This document shows positions 1 to 8,306 of a stretch of DNA of 26,155 bases, piece after piece. A program made the position numbers and the translations under genes. Under the pieces are notes generated by a model. It had not been told where the DNA came from, did not search any database, and saw nothing but the letters and a program-made list of their open reading frames with translations. The DNA comes from a virus. Location of the stretch: the IMG/VR virus record IMGVR_UViG_3300025079_000023, positions 1 to 26,155 of that record. One strand, given 5' to 3'. Position 1 is the stretch's first letter, and each line of letters starts with the position of its first letter.

Positions 1-68
1 GCTCCTGATCCTGCTCCTGCTCCTGATCCTGCTCCTGATCCTGCTCCTGCTCCTGATCCTGCTCCTGC
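1..68 (-). repeat. Hexanucleotide repeat encoding (Gly-Ala/Gly-Ser)n
   Basis: The plus strand is a run of tcctgc and tcctga units. On the minus strand, in the frame of the overlapping gene, they read GGA-GCA and GGA-TCA, giving strictly alternating Gly with Ala or Ser, including GAGAGS. The run reaches the window edge, so its full length is unknown. Confidence 0.85.
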
Positions 69-890
69 ATCTGTTTCTGTACTTGTCGTTCCAAAATAAT
101 CCCTAGCTGTTGCGGCAGCGTTGTCTCTGTTATCTGGGTTTAAATAAGTATAACCTTTAACCGCATCAGGAACTCTACTCCATCCGTCATTAGTACTTCC
201 TGTTGTGTCGGTTGCAGGATCGTACCAATAAAAAGTCATAGAATCAAGATACTCACCACCTAAACCCCTAGAACCTATATCACTAAAATCATAAGGGCTA
301 TATGCTTTTGTTTCTGTTGTTGTCTGACCTTCTGAACCTGCTGTTGTTGTACCTGTTTGAGCTTCTGCTGCAGCTTTTTCTTCTGCAAGTCTTTTTTGTA
401 CTCTTTCTTCTTCTGCTGTCGTACCTGCTGTCGTACCTGCTGTCGTACCTGCTGTCGTACCTGCTGTCGTACCTGCTGTCGTACCTGTTTCCGCGCTTTG
501 ATCTATTTCATCATATGTATAATCATAAAGATCCTCACCAGGACCATCATCATAAGCATATTCTACATAATCTTCATAACCATATCCTGCAGGATTGTAG
601 TTTAATTCTTGTTCTACTTCTTGTCCTGCGGGTAAACTAGCAATACCCGCTCCAGTTGCAACACCTGCAGTTTCTTCTGCTGCTGCTGCTTCAGACTCAG
701 CAGTATCTGCTACATCTTGGTCATATGTAGTGTTTACATTTAGTTTAGCCGCGTTTGCGTTATACCGAGCTAGTGCTGCTTCTATTTGTTCTGGACTAAT
801 ATCTATTACTATATCATCGAAAGTAGGTAAATTACTTAGATCAATTCCTAAGTTAGAACCGCCTCCAAAATTTCCTGGATTGTATGACAT
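1..890 (-). CDS. Virion-associated low-complexity protein with silk-like tail, C-terminus missing
   Basis: An open frame starts at ATG 890 (MSYNPGNFGGGS...) and has no stop before the window edge, so about 296 residues are visible and the C-terminus is missing. It was read directly from the sequence. The N-terminal third is acidic and Asn/Ala-rich. An acidic Tyr-rich stretch follows (GYGYEDYVEYAYDDG), then six GTTA tetrapeptides, then a Lys/Glu helix (EEERVQKRLAEEKAAAEAQ). A more globular part contains YDFSDIGSRGLGGEYLDSMTF. The end is a pure Gly-Ala/Gly-Ser dipeptide run. The start shares TAATG with the stop of the 1115-residue gene, so it is coupled to the large virion genes. I do not recognise a family. 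A structural, fibre or internal virion role is inferred from position only. Confidence 0.75.
   Translation of the reverse strand, partial: MSYNPGNFGGGSNLGIDLSNLPTFDDIVIDISPEQIEAALARYNANAAKLNVNTTYDQDVADTAESEAAAAEETAGVATGAGIASLPAGQEVEQELNYNPAGYGYEDYVEYAYDDGPGEDLYDYTYDEIDQSAETGTTAGTTAGTTAGTTAGTTAGTTAEEERVQKRLAEEKAAAEAQTGTTTAGSEGQTTTETKAYSPYDFSDIGSRGLGGEYLDSMTFYWYDPATDTTGSTNDGWSRVPDAVKGYTYLNPDNRDNAAATARDYFGTTSTETDAGAGSGAGAGSGAGSGAGAGSG
413..487 (-). repeat. 12-bp tandem repeat encoding GTTA
   Basis: The unit gtacctgctgtc (plus strand) occurs as five perfect copies at 421-480, with partial copies on both sides, about 6.2 copies in all. The unit length is a multiple of three, so copy number can change without a frameshift. 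It encodes Gly-Thr-Thr-Ala six times in the overlapping minus-strand gene. Confidence 0.9.
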
Positions 891-3800
891 TAGTTCATCC
901 CCTTACTGTATCCGAAGTAACTCGGCATACCATATTTTGATTGAATTTCTTGAATATACGCATTTATTGAACCATAGTCTACAGCCTCTTTATCAGGTTG
1001 TGTATATGTTAAAGTTACTGGAGAGTAAAAAGAATATTCACTTGCTAAATCTCGTGAGGCTACTGTGTTCATAGAGTTTAAAGTTCGAATAAATTGTAAT
1101 GCATTTACATACGTATCAGCCCTGCCTATCAACCTATTTAGTAATGCAGGATCTGCGAGAGCTTCTCCTAAAACTTGTCCTGCTTTTGCACCTATCAAGT
1201 TTCTTAAACCAGTTATTCTTCTTCCTGTTTTTGTTAAAGGAGCAATAAAAGCTCTTTCAAGCCACTGTGTTTGCGGAGCTAAGTTTACTTTATCTAAACC
1301 TTCTTGTGCGGGTGCTCTAGCTGCAACTCTTTGTGCGATAGTGTTTAATGTTTCTAAATTTTTAACATATTTATTACCTTCTTTTCCTATAAGAGGTGCA
1401 AAAAAATCTTTAAAAGTGTTTGGAGAACCTGGAGGTCCGAAACCATCAGTCATTATTTTATTTAATGTGTCTGGGTCTATTGCATATGTGCCATCAGGCT
1501 GTCGTTTCATAATATTAGTTATTAACCACGATTTAGACACACTTGCAGTTTGATCTTGTATGATTGGATTCGTTTCTATTAGTTCTTGTAAAAATTTAAT
1601 ATTATCTACTCCTGCAGCACTTTCTTTAAAACTTTTTCCTGCATTAAGATAACCACGTATTATATTAGTAAAATTTTCATTACCAAACCTAGCTTCAAGT
1701 TCTGCTATTTGTTCTGTAGCTTCTTCTATTGGTTTTAGGACATTTGTTTCAAAACCTTTTAAACTAACTATGTTTCCGTACTGACCTTCAGGAAATAAAG
1801 CGTTTATTGTGCCTTCATTTTCTTTTAAAAATTTATTAAAATTTCTAGCTCTTTCTACGGGAGTTCCTTGAGTCAATGACTGATTATATATTCGGGTTGC
1901 AGCTGCTTGTTGTAATGTCAAAAGCTCAGGTGCTTCTGTTTGTTTTAAAATATTTACAAGATTTTCTACTTCAGTGTTTTTATTAGCGTTTTTAACGTTT
2001 GTATTAAATAAATACTCAACGACGTTCTCTGGGTTAGTTTTATTTATTTGTTTTATAGCATTATATTTAGCTTCTTTTAAAGCTTGCGTTCTATCCATAT
2101 AAGCAATTTTTAAATCTGTTCCATAATTATTATCTGCCATCCAACTTTTAACTTTTTTAACAGAAGTTATTGGGATGCCAGACTCTCTGGAAGCTCCTTC
2201 TAAAAATAATCTATCAATTTGTTTTTCTATACCTCTTTCTAAATTTCGTGCAGATGCAGCGGCTGTTGGATTACCTGTATTGCTTGCAAAATTATTTAAA
2301 CTTACTCTCGCATTATTTAATTCTTGTAAAGTAAAATTAGGTTTTTTAAATTTACCTGAAACGATTATCTCTTGAGGTTGTCCTGTCTTTTTATTTAGAA
2401 CAGTTTTTGGAACTTTTTCTCTGCCTTGTAATCTTATTAATGTTTCTTTACCCTGTGGTCCTAGTAATTCATAAAGTTGTTCTCGGGCTTCTTGTGAACC
2501 AAATTCATTAAAAAGCTCGTCACTTTTTGCTCCTAAATTTTTCCAAGCAACCATACTTGGTTGTATTTGACCCGCTCCTGTTGTTAAATCTGCGTAACGT
2601 GGAGACGCTAAAACTTCTTTAAAAGCTTCGTCAAATGGTTTGACAAATTGTTGAGTTATTTCTTGTATCCTTGACCTAGTTTTTTCAAATGTTTCAGAGC
2701 CTAAATCTTCAGCTACAACTTCTTTTTGTAATACTGTACCACCTTCTGATATATTTCTTCCAGATAAAATATCTTCTATTTTATTTATAGCTTTGTTAGA
2801 AGCAGCTTCGAAGATATTTTTTCTATCTCCCCCGATACCTTCTATTTCTTTTTGTAAAAAAGTAGCAGATACTGAATCATCAACTTGATTACCTACTTGT
2901 AGGTTTAATTCAGTTATAAACCTGTTCATTAAATCTTTTTCACCCTGTTGTATTTGTAAAAATAATTTTCTTAATGCAGGGTTATCTGAGTTTTTTAAAA
3001 AAGTTAGTTCTAAATCAAAAGCCAACTCGTCTAAAGTTGTTGTTCCTAAAGTAGCGTTTTTACCTATTGCATAATTTACGTCAGGCATTAATTCTGATAC
3101 TGCATCTTGTATGTCTTTAGTTGTTATTTCTTCTCCAATAATAAAATCCTTTTGTTTAGAAACACCTGTTGCTGAATCTCTATATTGATTTGCTAAATCT
3201 TCTAGATCTTTTAAAGCTCCTGCAGGTATTTCACCTCCAGACATGGTTTTATATAATGTTTTTAAAAACCTTAATCCAACATCCACTACGAATGTTCCTC
3301 CTGTAGCCCATGCACCTGTTATACCGCTTTCCACAGCTATTTCAGAAAGAGTTAAATCATTTGCCCCTATAAAAGAACCTACCGTTAATCGAGCAGCTTC
3401 TCCCCCCGCGGCTCCAAAACCACTGGAGGCTGAAAGAGCAGCAACCTGTCCTACTTTTCCTACAGCAGAAGGAATATTACCTACAAACCGACTTTCAAAT
3501 TGTTTCAATCCTTTATTGCCTAAAATAATTTCGCCTGCTAGTGCTGGTCCGTAAATAGAACCCGCTTCAATAAAATCTTTTGCTGTTGTAACAGGTGAAT
3601 CAAAAAACACATAATCTTCTGGAGATTGTCCGCCTGTAGGGTTAACTTGTACCCCCTCTTCTGGGGCTCTACGGTCTGTCCATTTAGGTGTTGTTTCTAT
3701 TCCAACTGCATTAAAATATTGTTTAACACTTCTGGGAGTATCTTTCATAGGTCCAAAAGCTCTTAAAAAACCTATATCTTCAAGAGGATTAAGTTTGTTT

Positions 3801-4237
3801 TCATAAGCGTATTCGTTATACGGTTGAAAACCTTTTCTTTTTAATCTGTTTTCTACTTCCACTCCTGGTCTTTCATACGGTTCACGAGCAACGTTTCCTG
3901 GATAACCTCCATAAATTTTATCAGCTGTAGCTAGAGCACCGAATCCTAAATCTTTACCAATAAATTGTTCAAACCTTGTTAAGGTTTTTTCCCTACCTAC
4001 AGGCTCTCTATCATAGAACTGTATGTCATTTTTAATAACTTTTAATGCATTTTTATAACTTTGTTCTTGTCCTATACTTTTATAATAAGCATCAGCACCC
4101 TCTGGATCAAACATATATTGACCCCAAACGTTTAATTGGTCTTGATTTAAAATATCACCGTAAGTTCTATCTGATTGATTCACAAGAGGCTGTTGAGCGA
4201 CTTGTTGTGAATATTCGAATGTTTTTTCTATGTTCAT
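890..4237 (-). CDS. Large putative internal virion/ejection protein (1115 aa)
   Basis: This is the largest gene of the window, 1115 residues. It is mostly predicted helical and Gln/Asn/Lys-rich. Residues about 220-325 are Gly/Ala-rich and hydrophobic enough to be membrane-active (for example VESGITGAWATGGTFVVDV). I see no clear transglycosylase, protease or other catalytic motif. Size, helical character and position after a row of Gly/Ala-rich structural genes resemble the internal core or ejection proteins of podoviruses (T7 gp16, P22 gp16 type), but I recognise no family by sequence. The start overlaps the stop of the 560-residue gene by 4 bases (ATGA), and its stop overlaps the next gene by TAATG. 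It could instead be a tail-associated scaffold. Confidence 0.8.
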   Translation of the reverse strand: MNIEKTFEYSQQVAQQPLVNQSDRTYGDILNQDQLNVWGQYMFDPEGADAYYKSIGQEQSYKNALKVIKNDIQFYDREPVGREKTLTRFEQFIGKDLGFGALATADKIYGGYPGNVAREPYERPGVEVENRLKRKGFQPYNEYAYENKLNPLEDIGFLRAFGPMKDTPRSVKQYFNAVGIETTPKWTDRRAPEEGVQVNPTGGQSPEDYVFFDSPVTTAKDFIEAGSIYGPALAGEIILGNKGLKQFESRFVGNIPSAVGKVGQVAALSASSGFGAAGGEAARLTVGSFIGANDLTLSEIAVESGITGAWATGGTFVVDVGLRFLKTLYKTMSGGEIPAGALKDLEDLANQYRDSATGVSKQKDFIIGEEITTKDIQDAVSELMPDVNYAIGKNATLGTTTLDELAFDLELTFLKNSDNPALRKLFLQIQQGEKDLMNRFITELNLQVGNQVDDSVSATFLQKEIEGIGGDRKNIFEAASNKAINKIEDILSGRNISEGGTVLQKEVVAEDLGSETFEKTRSRIQEITQQFVKPFDEAFKEVLASPRYADLTTGAGQIQPSMVAWKNLGAKSDELFNEFGSQEAREQLYELLGPQGKETLIRLQGREKVPKTVLNKKTGQPQEIIVSGKFKKPNFTLQELNNARVSLNNFASNTGNPTAAASARNLERGIEKQIDRLFLEGASRESGIPITSVKKVKSWMADNNYGTDLKIAYMDRTQALKEAKYNAIKQINKTNPENVVEYLFNTNVKNANKNTEVENLVNILKQTEAPELLTLQQAAATRIYNQSLTQGTPVERARNFNKFLKENEGTINALFPEGQYGNIVSLKGFETNVLKPIEEATEQIAELEARFGNENFTNIIRGYLNAGKSFKESAAGVDNIKFLQELIETNPIIQDQTASVSKSWLITNIMKRQPDGTYAIDPDTLNKIMTDGFGPPGSPNTFKDFFAPLIGKEGNKYVKNLETLNTIAQRVAARAPAQEGLDKVNLAPQTQWLERAFIAPLTKTGRRITGLRNLIGAKAGQVLGEALADPALLNRLIGRADTYVNALQFIRTLNSMNTVASRDLASEYSFYSPVTLTYTQPDKEAVDYGSINAYIQEIQSKYGMPSYFGYSKGMN

Positions 4238-5916
4238 GTAGTGATATTTTTTAAACTGTCTTCCATCATTTTTTGAAATTGCAAACTATCTGGATCGCCG
4301 AACTGTTTAGCTTTTTCTACTTCTTCTTCTAATGTGCCCATTTTACCGCCTTGTAATGCTTTTTGGAATCTTTCCATAGCTGGGCTATAGGAGGGACTGT
4401 TTGGATCAGGGCTATGTCTTTTTACGAAAGGAACAAATTCATACTCTCTTTTATTCACGGGTGCTTTTCTATCAAAGTTATAATAAACACCTAAAACATC
4501 TGTATATTCTTCTTGGTCTACCTCTGAAGCTAATCTTCTACCCCCTATCTTAGCTCTCACAGGTTCGTCTATTTGTCTAAAAACTTGTGTTATATAATTA
4601 GCCAAATTTCTTTTTTGAGCGGAAGGATCTGATAATCCAACTTGACCTTGACCAACTATTTTTAAGAAAAAAGCTAAATCTTTATCCGATAAAGTACGAC
4701 CTGTTTGTCCCGAAGTTGCTGCTGCAGAATATGCCAGTTGTAATAATCTGGCAGTTAGTATTGCATTATCTCCCGCTACTTCACTTAATAATCTACGGAG
4801 GGCAGGATCCCCTACACCATCTGTAAAATCATTAACCTGTAATAAAAACTGATCAGCCGCCGCAGGATCATTAACAAGTGTTTCTAAATCTAAAGTCGCA
4901 AGATTATTATATAAAGCTTCCGCTTGTTTACCGCTTCCTGTATTTCCAGAAGAACGACCTCCCCCATTTTTATTTTGGCTAAAAAACGAAGTACCTAAAC
5001 TTTTCTCAAAACTATTTTTAAAAACATCAAATTCAGCAAACACACCATTAGTAAAAGAAGCAAATTGAGCGGTTGTTGTTGCACCAGCCCCCTCTCCTAA
5101 TTCTTGTTTATTAATTATTTCTAAGGAACTAGCTCCGTATTCTGCAACAGCAAGAGCTGCTTGCTCCTGTAGTGCGTGTGCAGTTGACCAAGCTCTAATA
5201 TCATTTTTAGTTTTTGGATCTTTATTAATGCTACTAAGTTCTTCAAAAGAATCTAATGTAACGTAATTATCTGGAAACTCTAATAAATTTTGATATCCGT
5301 CTTTTGCATCGTTTTGTAAAAAATAATCACCTCGACCAGAACCTGCTCTACTTGTAAAATAACCTTCTCTAAAATTCATGGTGCCGTCTTTTTTATATTG
5401 AGAAAGGTTTACAAAAGTTTGTTCTTTAGGGACATCAAACTTTGTTTTATCGTTTATAAATTTTCTTTTTTCTAATGCAATATTTCTTTGGTATTCTTTA
5501 TCTGAAGTTCTTTTAGCGATCCTTTGTCTAGCATATTCTAAGCCACCTCGATCCGCGCCTAGTCCAGCAGAGACAGCGAGGTCTATTCCTGCAGGTAAAA
5601 TTTCTTGTAAAAAAGAAGGAGCTGCTTTATCGGGTCCGTAAATTGCATCAGCAGCTGTGTAAATATCTTGGACTGCAGGGTCTGAAGAAGTTCTGGCTGG
5701 CAGTGTTTCTTGCTGTGGTAAAAATTTATCACCCAACGCTCCTATGATCCCTGGAAGAAAAGCTACACCAGGATTAATAGAACTTTTAGAACTTCCGCCT
5801 CCACCACTTACTCGTGGGAATTGCATTTGTCGAGGTTGTAGTTTTAATTGTTCTACTCCCCCTGTCTGAAAATTTGGGAATCCAAACCCGCCTATTCCTT
5901 GTTTACCGTTTGCCAT
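4234..5916 (-). CDS. Putative internal virion protein (560 aa)
   Basis: 560 residues starting MANGKQGIGGFGFPNF. The Shine-Dalgarno AGGA lies 7 bases before the ATG. The first 60 residues are Gly/Ser/Gln-rich and probably disordered. Residues about 60-130 carry a hydrophobic stretch (ILPAGIDLAVSAGLGA) followed by a charged helix (ARQRIAKRTSDKEYQRN). The rest is mixed alpha/beta without recognised motifs. It sits between the Gly-rich 416-residue protein and the 1115-residue protein, overlapping the latter by ATGA, so the four genes 8220-890 probably supply one virion substructure such as the ejectosome. The function is inferred from position, not homology. Confidence 0.8.
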   Translation of the reverse strand: MANGKQGIGGFGFPNFQTGGVEQLKLQPRQMQFPRVSGGGGSSKSSINPGVAFLPGIIGALGDKFLPQQETLPARTSSDPAVQDIYTAADAIYGPDKAAPSFLQEILPAGIDLAVSAGLGADRGGLEYARQRIAKRTSDKEYQRNIALEKRKFINDKTKFDVPKEQTFVNLSQYKKDGTMNFREGYFTSRAGSGRGDYFLQNDAKDGYQNLLEFPDNYVTLDSFEELSSINKDPKTKNDIRAWSTAHALQEQAALAVAEYGASSLEIINKQELGEGAGATTTAQFASFTNGVFAEFDVFKNSFEKSLGTSFFSQNKNGGGRSSGNTGSGKQAEALYNNLATLDLETLVNDPAAADQFLLQVNDFTDGVGDPALRRLLSEVAGDNAILTARLLQLAYSAAATSGQTGRTLSDKDLAFFLKIVGQGQVGLSDPSAQKRNLANYITQVFRQIDEPVRAKIGGRRLASEVDQEEYTDVLGVYYNFDRKAPVNKREYEFVPFVKRHSPDPNSPSYSPAMERFQKALQGGKMGTLEEEVEKAKQFGDPDSLQFQKMMEDSLKNITT

Positions 5917-5924
5917 TTTTTATC

Positions 5925-7175
5925 CTAAACAGGCATATTACTGCCGTACGTATTATTATAAACACCGCCCGTATATCCCCCTAAGGTGCCCGTGCCCGTG
6001 CCTGTTGTTCCATAAGAGCCGATTCCTGCAGTACTTGGGAAAAAGTTACTTCCAAAACCACTTGCTAAATCTGCTGTTGGATTAGCTCCTGCGTAAGAAA
6101 AACCACCTGCCATCGGACCTGCAGCACCTACCGCACTTATTGTGTTACCTAATACTGTGTTTGGCATATTATATTCACCTACGAAGTTAGAGTAATCTAA
6201 ATCTAAACCTGCTTGATTTCTTGCTCTACCCATACTACCCATGTTCATAATTCTATCTATATCTGCAGAACTTAAATTAGCAAACTGAGTACCTAATCCA
6301 CTCATTGCGCTTGCTGAAGCACCATATGTTCCTGCTAAATTTTGTCCTATACCTGCGATACCTTGTCCTGCGCCTGAGCCAAGATTGAAGAGTCCTTGTC
6401 CTGCGCCTAACCCCATTCCATATGTTTGTTGTCCTAGACCACCTAAAGCACCTGCTATTTGTGTTTTTTCGTCTTGACCTCTACCGAATTCTTGATAAGC
6501 CCTATCCATAGCATTACTATAACCCTGTGCACGTAGAGAACCTGCAGTATCCCCCATAGAACGTAGCCCACCTCTTTCTATATCCGCTTCTGTAATTCTT
6601 CCTCGACTTCCTCCGAAAGCACCTCCCGTGACAGCTTGGGCTCTTGAAGCATCTCGTGAAATGTTTGTTTGATCTCTGATATCACCTAAAGTTCTGTTAA
6701 TTACTTCGTCGGTGTAAGGGTTCATGTACGCGGAATAACTATTAGGATCAAAACTAGCTCCAAGTCCTCTATACATATTAGACGCTTCATCTGTTAATGC
6801 TCTGCCTGCATCAGTTCCTTCTCGCATGTACCCAGCACCTTCTCGTGCTGAATCGGACAAATATTGACTACCCACACCTGAGGCAGCACCTGCTGTTCTA
6901 TTTGCTTCTCCTAATCCTCTTGTAGAAGCATCTATAAAATTTCTATAATTACCAATAGCTTCATCCGAAAGTTGCATCCCATAAGTTTCTCTTGGATCAA
7001 ATCCTGCAATTCTTTCACCTGAATAAGTAAACGGAGTAGAATCCGCTTTACCCATATTTTGATAATATCTATTTAAATTTCCTCCGATTGCGGGAAATAT
7101 AGTGTTTCTTAAATAATCACCTACATATCCTGCGGGAGCCGATGTCCCAAATTCTCGTCCTGTTCTGTCAACCAT
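5925..7175 (-). CDS. Gly/Ala-rich putative internal virion or DNA-transfer protein
   Basis: Two ATGs are possible, at 7184 (MHVMVDRTG) and at 7175 (MVDRTG). GAGG lies only 2 bases before the first but 11 before the second, and the second gives an ATGGTTGA overlap with the preceding stop, so 7175 is preferred. The protein has 416 residues. Its N-terminal half is helical with Arg/Asp (DEVINRTLGDIRDQTNISRD). Its middle contains repeated glycine-rich helices of the GLGAGQGLFNLGSGAGQGIA kind, and its end is Thr/Gly/Tyr-rich. This composition is typical of membrane-interacting ejection proteins of marine podoviruses, although I cannot name the family. An 8-base gap separates it from the next gene. 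Confidence 0.8.
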   Translation of the reverse strand: MVDRTGREFGTSAPAGYVGDYLRNTIFPAIGGNLNRYYQNMGKADSTPFTYSGERIAGFDPRETYGMQLSDEAIGNYRNFIDASTRGLGEANRTAGAASGVGSQYLSDSAREGAGYMREGTDAGRALTDEASNMYRGLGASFDPNSYSAYMNPYTDEVINRTLGDIRDQTNISRDASRAQAVTGGAFGGSRGRITEADIERGGLRSMGDTAGSLRAQGYSNAMDRAYQEFGRGQDEKTQIAGALGGLGQQTYGMGLGAGQGLFNLGSGAGQGIAGIGQNLAGTYGASASAMSGLGTQFANLSSADIDRIMNMGSMGRARNQAGLDLDYSNFVGEYNMPNTVLGNTISAVGAAGPMAGGFSYAGANPTADLASGFGSNFFPSTAGIGSYGTTGTGTGTLGGYTGGVYNNTYGSNMPV

Positions 7176-8220
7176 AACGTGCATTACCTCGTCTATTGAA
7201 TTCTTCTAACCTAGCTATCCCTCTACGGTGATTGCCTCCACCTGCTTGATCTACTGAAGCTTTAGAAAGCATATATTCCCCGTTACTTGCCATTACTGGT
7301 ATAAGATCCTCTTTTGGACCACCTGGACCCTTTATGTCCCCACCATTAGGCATATAGTTTTTCATAAAAGTTGATTCAGAAGGAACCATTGCTTTACCTT
7401 CTGCAGCAAAACCTACTTGTTTAAAACCCTGAAAAGCTCCCCCAGTGGGTATACTCATTAATCCACCTAGTCTACCACTAGATTTTGTATTAGGAATATT
7501 CATTTTTCCTAACATAGCTAATGTATCTCTAAAGTCTGAATTATCATAATTTCCAGCTAATTTTTCGAAAAAATTCATTTCGTAAGGTTTAGCTTCTCCT
7601 TGTCCTGAAGAAGCATATTCTTCATAGGTCATGGTTTGATCTGAACCACCTTCACTTTCGAAAAATTCATCATCAAGAATTGGGTTTTCTCTCATTGAGT
7701 CAACGTATACATCATATTCTGTTTGCATAGCTAGATTAGCTTCTGCTGTTTTTGTTTCTGCTGAAGAGTTTATTAAATTTTGTAAAGGCTCAATTAAAGA
7801 AACAATTCCCCCTAACGGATTGTTTTGTCCTCCGACATAGGTTCCAGAATTTGCATATAAAGGACCTCCATTCATTTTTTGACCTACCCCTTCTCTTAAT
7901 AATTTTTTTATAGCTTCAGGATCTTCACCTAATTCTGCTGCTAACCTTTCATAAAAAACAGAAGCTGGGATTTCAGAACCAGAAACTTCTTGAAATTTAA
8001 AACCAGTACCGCCTTGAGGTGCTGCAGGAGTTCCCCCACCACTGCCTCCGCCTGTTTGTGACCCCTGTACTGCGTCATAGATACCTTTAGCACTAGTGGC
8101 TATCGTCGCTGCGTCTTTTGCGAATGGGGCTGCCGCTTTTGCTCCTGCTGCTATTTTACCACCAGCCGAGGCTATTGTTGTCCCTATGGTTTTTAAAGCT
8201 GCGAGTAGTTCTATTGCCAT
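7168..8220 (-). CDS. Putative virion structural protein with conserved C-terminal GPGGPKEDLIP motif
   Basis: 350 residues. The N-terminus (1-50) is an Ala/Lys amphipathic helix, and residues 55-72 are a Gly/Pro linker. The middle carries acidic stretches. Residues about 293-350 hold the motif GPGGPKEDLIPVMASNGEYM, followed by SKASVDQAGGGNHRRGI. In my memory this 'GPGG-x-D-x-IPa-x(2)-s-GE-v-S' segment is common in tail or internal proteins of marine phages; I could not search. It is the first gene after the FecR/cyclase module, preceded by an 86-base gap with a small hairpin, so the return to virion genes begins here. The Shine-Dalgarno is weak (AGAAA). Confidence 0.8.
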   Translation of the reverse strand: MAIELLAALKTIGTTIASAGGKIAAGAKAAAPFAKDAATIATSAKGIYDAVQGSQTGGGSGGGTPAAPQGGTGFKFQEVSGSEIPASVFYERLAAELGEDPEAIKKLLREGVGQKMNGGPLYANSGTYVGGQNNPLGGIVSLIEPLQNLINSSAETKTAEANLAMQTEYDVYVDSMRENPILDDEFFESEGGSDQTMTYEEYASSGQGEAKPYEMNFFEKLAGNYDNSDFRDTLAMLGKMNIPNTKSSGRLGGLMSIPTGGAFQGFKQVGFAAEGKAMVPSESTFMKNYMPNGGDIKGPGGPKEDLIPVMASNGEYMLSKASVDQAGGGNHRRGIARLEEFNRRGNARYG

Positions 8221-8306
8221 TTTAATTTCTGCATAATGTTTTTCAGTATGGTTTATTAGCGGATAAAGCCGTTCCCGAAGGCTGCAGTAAAGAACTGATA
8301 AAATGA
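8221..8306 (-). other. Intergenic gap after the cyclase gene, with a weak hairpin
   Basis: These 86 bases are among the few real gaps in the window. On the minus strand AGCCTT, loop CGGG, AA-C-GGCT (8283-8267) can form a 6-bp stem with one bulged C, followed by TTTATCC. The U run is too short for a convincing rho-independent terminator. It may be a processing or attenuation hairpin between the signalling module and the downstream virion genes. I see no good -10/-35 promoter. Confidence 0.3.

Noticed and set aside
302-640. Leu-rich and Cys-rich plus-strand ORFs
   Set aside because: They are the antisense of the GTTA repeat region. The amino-acid periodicity comes only from the 12-bp repeat, and no ribosome site or neighbour supports them.
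890-4237. Possible peptidoglycan-degrading domain in the large virion protein
   Set aside because: I looked for lysozyme, transglycosylase and peptidase motifs and found none I could defend.
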